A stretch of 8,993 nt of DNA from Phycisphaerae bacterium (lineage in GTDB: Bacteria; Planctomycetota; Phycisphaerae; UBA1845; Fen-1342): NCBI GenBank assembly GCA_016935035.1, contig JAFGRR010000167.1, positions 1 through 8,993 of the forward strand. The letters are read 5' to 3'. How positions within the stretch are numbered: the stretch's first letter is position 1; every line of letters begins with the position of its first letter. Positions 6,501 to 8,993 of this stretch are shown piece by piece. The notes below the pieces were generated by a model that saw only the letters and a program-made list of their open reading frames with translations, did not search any database and was not told the DNA's origin. Position numbers and translations under genes: made by a program.

Positions 6501-8606
6501 GCGGACGGCTTCACCATGACGCCGACACCTGAGGCGCGCGATCTCTGCAGTCCGCCCGATGACCAGGCCGCGTATACGATCGATGTCGGTTTGCTTGGCG
6601 ACTTCGCGGAACAGGTTACCGTCAGTGCCGTTGGCTTGCCGAGTGGTGCCACGGTGGCGTTTGACGTGAACGGACAGGTTCCGCCCTTCACAACCACGAT
6701 GACTGTCGGCAATCTCAGCGCTTCCCCCGCCGGGCAGTATACCATCGTTGTTGACGGCACGGCGATCAGCAAGCGGCGCTCAACGACGGTGTCGTTGAGC
6801 ATCTCGACCTCCATCGCGGCCGCCCCGACGCTGACGGAACCATCGAACGGAGCAACGGGAGTTGCGCGCGGGCCGGTTTTCACATGGGTGGAACAGGCCG
6901 ACGCTCAGTCATACGACCTTGAACTGGCGACTGATTCGGATTTTGGTGACATTGTCTACTCGGTGACAGTCAACAGTGCCAGCCACGAGGCCGAGATATA
7001 CCTCGATTCGCTGACAGAGTACTTCTGGCGCGTGCAGGCCAGCAATGGCTGCGGTGTCAGCAACTACTCGGATATGTTCAGCTTCACGACACTTAGTCAG
7101 GCGGACTATTTCACGGAGGAGTTCGACGGCGGCGGCGATTCGGTTGACCTCGACAATTACACGCTGGAACTTTACCCGAACGGCTCCGGCAGCTTCTACG
7201 AAATGTGCGGGTGTGCCGCCACGGAACTGCCGACCGATCCCGCCGGTGGCATCACGTTGAACCTGTCGGATGACGGTTCGCAGTATGTGAACCCATCGCT
7301 GTCCGTCTTCCTCTACGGAATGCAGTACGCGGGCTTCTATGTCAATGCGAACGGCAACATCACCTTCAGCAGCACGGACGGCACGTGGAATGAGTCGCTG
7401 TCGGAACACTTCGACCAGCCGCGCATTGCAGCGCTGTTTGACGATTTCGATCCGACCAGTGGCGGCACGATCAGTTGGAAGGTGACGACCGATCACGTGG
7501 CGGTTACCTGGTACGACGTACCCGAATACAACACTTCGGACAGCAACACTTTCCAGATCGAGATGTTCACCAATGGCGATATTCACATAACTTGGCTGGG
7601 TATCGACTCATCCGACGCCATCGTCGGGCTCTCCGCCGGTGACGGCATCCCGGGCGATTATCTGGAAATGGACCTGTCCACGTCGGGGCCGTGCGACGAA
7701 CCGGGCGCCTGCTGCCGGCAAGAAACCTGCTCCATCCTCATCGGGGACGAGTGCCTGGCTGCGGGAGGCGTGTTCCACGGTGAGGGTACGACATGTGAGC
7801 CGAACCCGTGTGTGCCCTACGAGAGCAGCTGTGTCATCATCAGTGAAGTCGTCGAGGGAGCCCTGAGTGGCCGCTGCCCCAAGTGGATTGAGATCACGAA
7901 CACCGGCGACGACAGCTTCGCCTTCATCGAAGGCGGCATCATCGTGCAGATGGAGCAGAGCGCCGACGTATCGGTCGACGTCGATCTCTCGGGCCTGGTG
8001 ATCCCGGCCGGACAGTCGCTGATCGTGTGCTCGAACCACGGCGGCGTCTGCACGGGCGGCTTCCCCATCGTGTACGGCTTTGATGCTGACGTCTACACGG
8101 ACGCGTTGTTCGGCGATGGAAACGACCGCTACATCCTGACCGACACCGCGGACGGGTCACACCTGCTAGACATCTATGGTGCCTTCGGCACCGATGGCAC
8201 GGGCCATGAATGGGAGTATGGCGAGGGTTACGCACATCGCCGATCGTCTTGGATGTCGGGAACCGGGCAGGACTTTGCCGCGGGCCAGTGGGTAATAGGC
8301 GGCGCTGGCAGCCTGGCGGGCAGCAATCCCACACAACTGCTGCTTGACGAAACCACGCCCGGTATGCATGCGTACGACTGGACTTGCGTGGGTCCAATAA
8401 CGCCTGGCGATCATGACGACGACGGCGATGTGGACGCGGACGACTGTGCGTTGTTCTACGGCTGCCTCACCGGGCCTTGCGGCCAGCCGCTGTGTGATCC
8501 AGCGCTGCATGGCGGCGACCCCGCCTGTTCATGCAGCGACTTCAACTTCGATGGCGACCTCGACCTGAGCGACTTCGCGGAACTCCAGCCCCGGTGTAAG
8601 GAGTAA
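3579..8606 (+). CDS. Double-headed gingipain-type (C25) cysteine protease, multidomain, dockerin-like tail, 1675 aa
   Basis: Exported protein with these parts in order. Signal peptide 1-30, likely cut at AAA|D. N-terminal beta-rich region to about 260, with GTPALPVVRRLIGVPPG (from residue 101) resembling the C25 propeptide. First C25 domain 271-613: H477 (YFGHSAG) and C511 (FSCSS), ending in GDPS 609-612. Second C25 domain 622-970: H826 (YFGHSS) and C859 (WSCNS), ending in GDPS 966-969. His-to-Cys spacing is 34 and 33, as in gingipains, so both dyads look intact. Then an Ig-like domain about 978-1075, an FN3-like domain 1083-1173, a nidogen-like beta domain about 1178-1371 (FLYGMQYAGFYVNANGNITF), a Cys-rich GACC module 1372-1413 and a lamin-tail-like domain about 1416-1602. 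Last is a dockerin-like pair with calcium loops at D1611-D1622 and D1654-D1665. It probably acts at the surface or outside the cell on proteins; cleavage specificity cannot be read from the sequence. No PEP-CTERM or Por-type sorting tail is present. It stands alone with no partner gene on its strand. Confidence 0.92.
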   Translation: MGLSRTQRCRMTWTWLTAAAYAAAVGTAAADTRLHVSPDGGVRIDSVVPASAPNVAVEWYDDTGLEVGVTLDGLDLLRDVAGGGQFLDVTCPGTPVAGDTGTPALPVVRRLIGVPPGATVQLNVDTGTAWDVDLASLGLNEYVRPVQGPASLNPEGLEVAFGEIYDTGARLLSTLVFEEAAYGTDASLPEERVTITEIGISRGVRLHLLEVWPVAYNPVRGTLTIWPHIGVQVRFLGGEPLPLYPHPSSGINRVLLNPPQAPASRGDMGDNYLIITAQVFAGSDPLTEFITAKTAQGFNVTTYTALPGQSKVDIKNYIDSLWNTPDAPDYVLIIGDANDTTYAVAADTIPVQIGGGTKYARTDIPYVCMDGGDDWFPDIAVGRIPVRLVSDLQNVVDKILSVEAADFADPTYCSRASFLSGPDPYADGDTRHDNNIDAYITPNNITPIRLYTSQGADTQDVKDAFNYGTFLSVYFGHSAGMQAWSAPAMTFADIEELTNYHLYPYLISFSCSSSAFHWMDEGMSPGFLEKFLRVADKGVAGGYGTAANLGVYDFTTWGTLYDCLMQATYADDIREVGPAAQAAAGHFVEFYGAADPVSRDYTELFFVLGDPSMRLPEPPQVNYLIITAEEYEYCNALRDFVAHKRERGFNTMVYTVASGTSNTDIKTYIQSLWGTADQPDYVLLVGDTAGSTATVNTIPNFTGVGDKYAPTDWPYVCMGSGDDWYPEIPIGRFSVRDATTLADVVEKTIFVEEGNFTDPDYVTRGAFLANADTNGQAEPTHDWVIDTLLTPNDYTGIKLYASAGAGTQDVADAVNSGCMFTFYFGHSSSSGWWSPAFDTSDVSALTNEGMYCVAGGWSCNSADYTSDECYGEAWLRARKKGGVAYISAADYIYWGSVEDWAPSVSLEKNFFSSIFDDGNWTLGDAWVAGLYGFLKEHGGWDGDPNHAPTQNYQHCRNFFEEFVILGDPSLELPRADGFTMTPTPEARDLCSPPDDQAAYTIDVGLLGDFAEQVTVSAVGLPSGATVAFDVNGQVPPFTTTMTVGNLSASPAGQYTIVVDGTAISKRRSTTVSLSISTSIAAAPTLTEPSNGATGVARGPVFTWVEQADAQSYDLELATDSDFGDIVYSVTVNSASHEAEIYLDSLTEYFWRVQASNGCGVSNYSDMFSFTTLSQADYFTEEFDGGGDSVDLDNYTLELYPNGSGSFYEMCGCAATELPTDPAGGITLNLSDDGSQYVNPSLSVFLYGMQYAGFYVNANGNITFSSTDGTWNESLSEHFDQPRIAALFDDFDPTSGGTISWKVTTDHVAVTWYDVPEYNTSDSNTFQIEMFTNGDIHITWLGIDSSDAIVGLSAGDGIPGDYLEMDLSTSGPCDEPGACCRQETCSILIGDECLAAGGVFHGEGTTCEPNPCVPYESSCVIISEVVEGALSGRCPKWIEITNTGDDSFAFIEGGIIVQMEQSADVSVDVDLSGLVIPAGQSLIVCSNHGGVCTGGFPIVYGFDADVYTDALFGDGNDRYILTDTADGSHLLDIYGAFGTDGTGHEWEYGEGYAHRRSSWMSGTGQDFAAGQWVIGGAGSLAGSNPTQLLLDETTPGMHAYDWTCVGPITPGDHDDDGDVDADDCALFYGCLTGPCGQPLCDPALHGGDPACSCSDFNFDGDLDLSDFAELQPRCKE
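4389..6485 (+). repeat. Tandem duplication of the C25 catalytic domain within the protease gene
   Basis: Copy 1 begins at NYLIIT (4389, residue 271) and copy 2 at NYLIIT (5442, residue 622), a 351-residue period. Matching landmarks run through both: LTEFITAKTAQGFN / LRDFVAHKRERGFN, IDSLWNTPDAPDYVLIIGD / IQSLWGTADQPDYVLLVGD, IPYVCMDGGDDWFPDI / WPYVCMGSGDDWYPEI, the YFGHS catalytic His, the Cys strand, and LGDPS at each end. The copies have diverged clearly at the protein level, so the duplication is old and both copies seem to be kept under selection. Confidence 0.9.
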
Positions 8607-8633
8607 TCGTTGGGTGGATCAGCCTAGCGTGCG

Positions 8634-8707
8634 GCACGGGCACTCCGTCGGGGTGGCCAGTGTTTTGCTCATGGGACTCGCGTGCCTGTGCACACGGAGT
8701 ACTCCGT
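8634..8707. terminator. Palindromes between convergent genes, possible two-way terminator
   Basis: GCACGGGCAC (8634-8643) pairs with GTGCCTGTGC (8682-8691), ten pairs with one G-U, around a 38-base loop that includes TGTTTTGCTC. Directly after it, ACGGAGTACTCCGT (8694-8707) is a perfect 14-bp palindrome. Its right part extends to ACTCCGTCGG (8701-8710), which repeats exactly at 8642-8651, so alternative pairings are possible. It lies between the stops of the protease gene (8606) and the minus-strand gene (8741). A transcription stop for both is the simplest reading; a regulator-binding palindrome is the alternative. Confidence 0.4.
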
Positions 8708-8740
8708 CGGCGATGACCCAGGCGTAAACGATGCCTCGGA

Positions 8741-8986
8741 TCAACCGGACGGACTGAATTGGTCAGCGGGAGGCGCAAGGGAAACGGCTACCGAGGTGAG
8801 TTTCTGCGCCGGCGCTCGGCCGTTGCGTGCGCTGAGAGCAATGTGGCGCCACCCCATGCGAACCAGCTTCGTGCGCGCGTGCTTGCGCTCCATTCCGTCG
8901 CGGCCCCCGAGTTGCGCGATCAGGTCGGCGATACTCAGGCTCGTTTGGCCGTCGCGTGACCGTCTTGTCGTCTTTGTGACTTGCAT
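8741..8986 (-). CDS. Small protein with one HEAT-like helical unit, 81 aa
   Basis: Minus-strand frame from ATG (8986-8984) to TGA (8743-8741). After a basic, flexible N-terminus (residues 1-16) comes SIADLIAQLGGRDGMERKHARTKLVRMG (residues 18-45). This has the helix-turn-helix spacing seen at the start of planctomycete HEAT-repeat proteins (LIxxLxxxDGxxRxxARxxLVxxG). The usual next helix (PAVPALxxAL) is not present: the frame continues WRHIALSARNGRAPAQKL and then a Pro/Ser-rich end. I checked the other two frames after G45 and neither restores a HEAT helix, so a simple frameshift there is not supported. It may be a short adaptor-like or hypothetical protein, or a truncated relative. Only seven bases lie upstream in the window, so the ribosome site cannot be judged and a longer N-terminus cannot be excluded. 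It converges on the protease gene. Confidence 0.5.
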   Translation of the reverse strand: MQVTKTTRRSRDGQTSLSIADLIAQLGGRDGMERKHARTKLVRMGWRHIALSARNGRAPAQKLTSVAVSLAPPADQFSPSG

Positions 8987-8993
8987 GGTTCCA

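Noticed and set aside
6909..7586. 225-codon minus-strand open frame inside the protease gene
   Set aside because: Antisense to the FN3-like and nidogen-like domains; no start site support and composition of a shadow frame.
1..8993. CRISPR array, tRNA, rRNA, phage or defence genes
   Set aside because: No regularly spaced direct repeats, no cloverleaf or rRNA-like segments and no integrase, nuclease or toxin motifs were seen on either strand.

Overview
The window looks like GC-rich chromosomal DNA from a planctomycete, probably a Phycisphaerae-like lineage. This rests on content, not on any search. The largest protein ends in the tandem 'DxDxDGDVDxxD / DFNFDGDLDLSDF' calcium-binding tail, preceded by a Cys-rich 'GACC...C...GG.F.G.GT.C' module. 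A decayed copy of the same kind of tail lies elsewhere in the window, and the secretin-like protein and palindromic repeat also fit that group.

Layout. (1) 1-1123, plus strand: the 3' end of a gene for a one-pass membrane protein, then 7 bp later a complete secreted protein of 275 aa that resembles the C-terminal (outer-membrane) domain of type II/III secretins without the N-domains. The pair looks like one operon. (2) 1124-1612: convergent intergenic region holding a GC-rich hairpin, a 122-bp long imperfect palindrome (MITE/REPIN-like) and, on the minus strand, a short relic of a dockerin-type C-terminus. (3) 1613-2821, minus strand: an aldo/keto reductase fused to a C-terminal two-cluster [4Fe-4S] ferredoxin domain, starting at GTG. 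(4) 2822-3578: about 750 bp between divergent genes with no gene I can support. It contains two hairpins, a possible promoter and a G-rich leader. (5) 3579-8606, plus strand: a 1675-aa exported giant protein with two complete gingipain-type (peptidase C25) domains, each with its own His/Cys dyad, followed by Ig-like, FN3-like, nidogen-like, Cys-rich, lamin-tail-like and dockerin-like modules. (6) 8607-8740: convergent intergenic region with palindromes. (7) 8741-8986, minus strand: a short protein with one HEAT-like helical unit.

The genes do not form one obvious pathway. The common theme of the plus-strand genes is the cell envelope and exterior: a membrane protein, a secretin-like exported protein and a surface or secreted protease. 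The reductase is an ordinary cytosolic oxidoreductase. The most distinctive item is the double-headed C25 protease. The least explained are the stand-alone secretin-like protein, the long palindrome and the gene relic beside it. I see no CRISPR, rRNA, tRNA, transposase or recognisable defence system.
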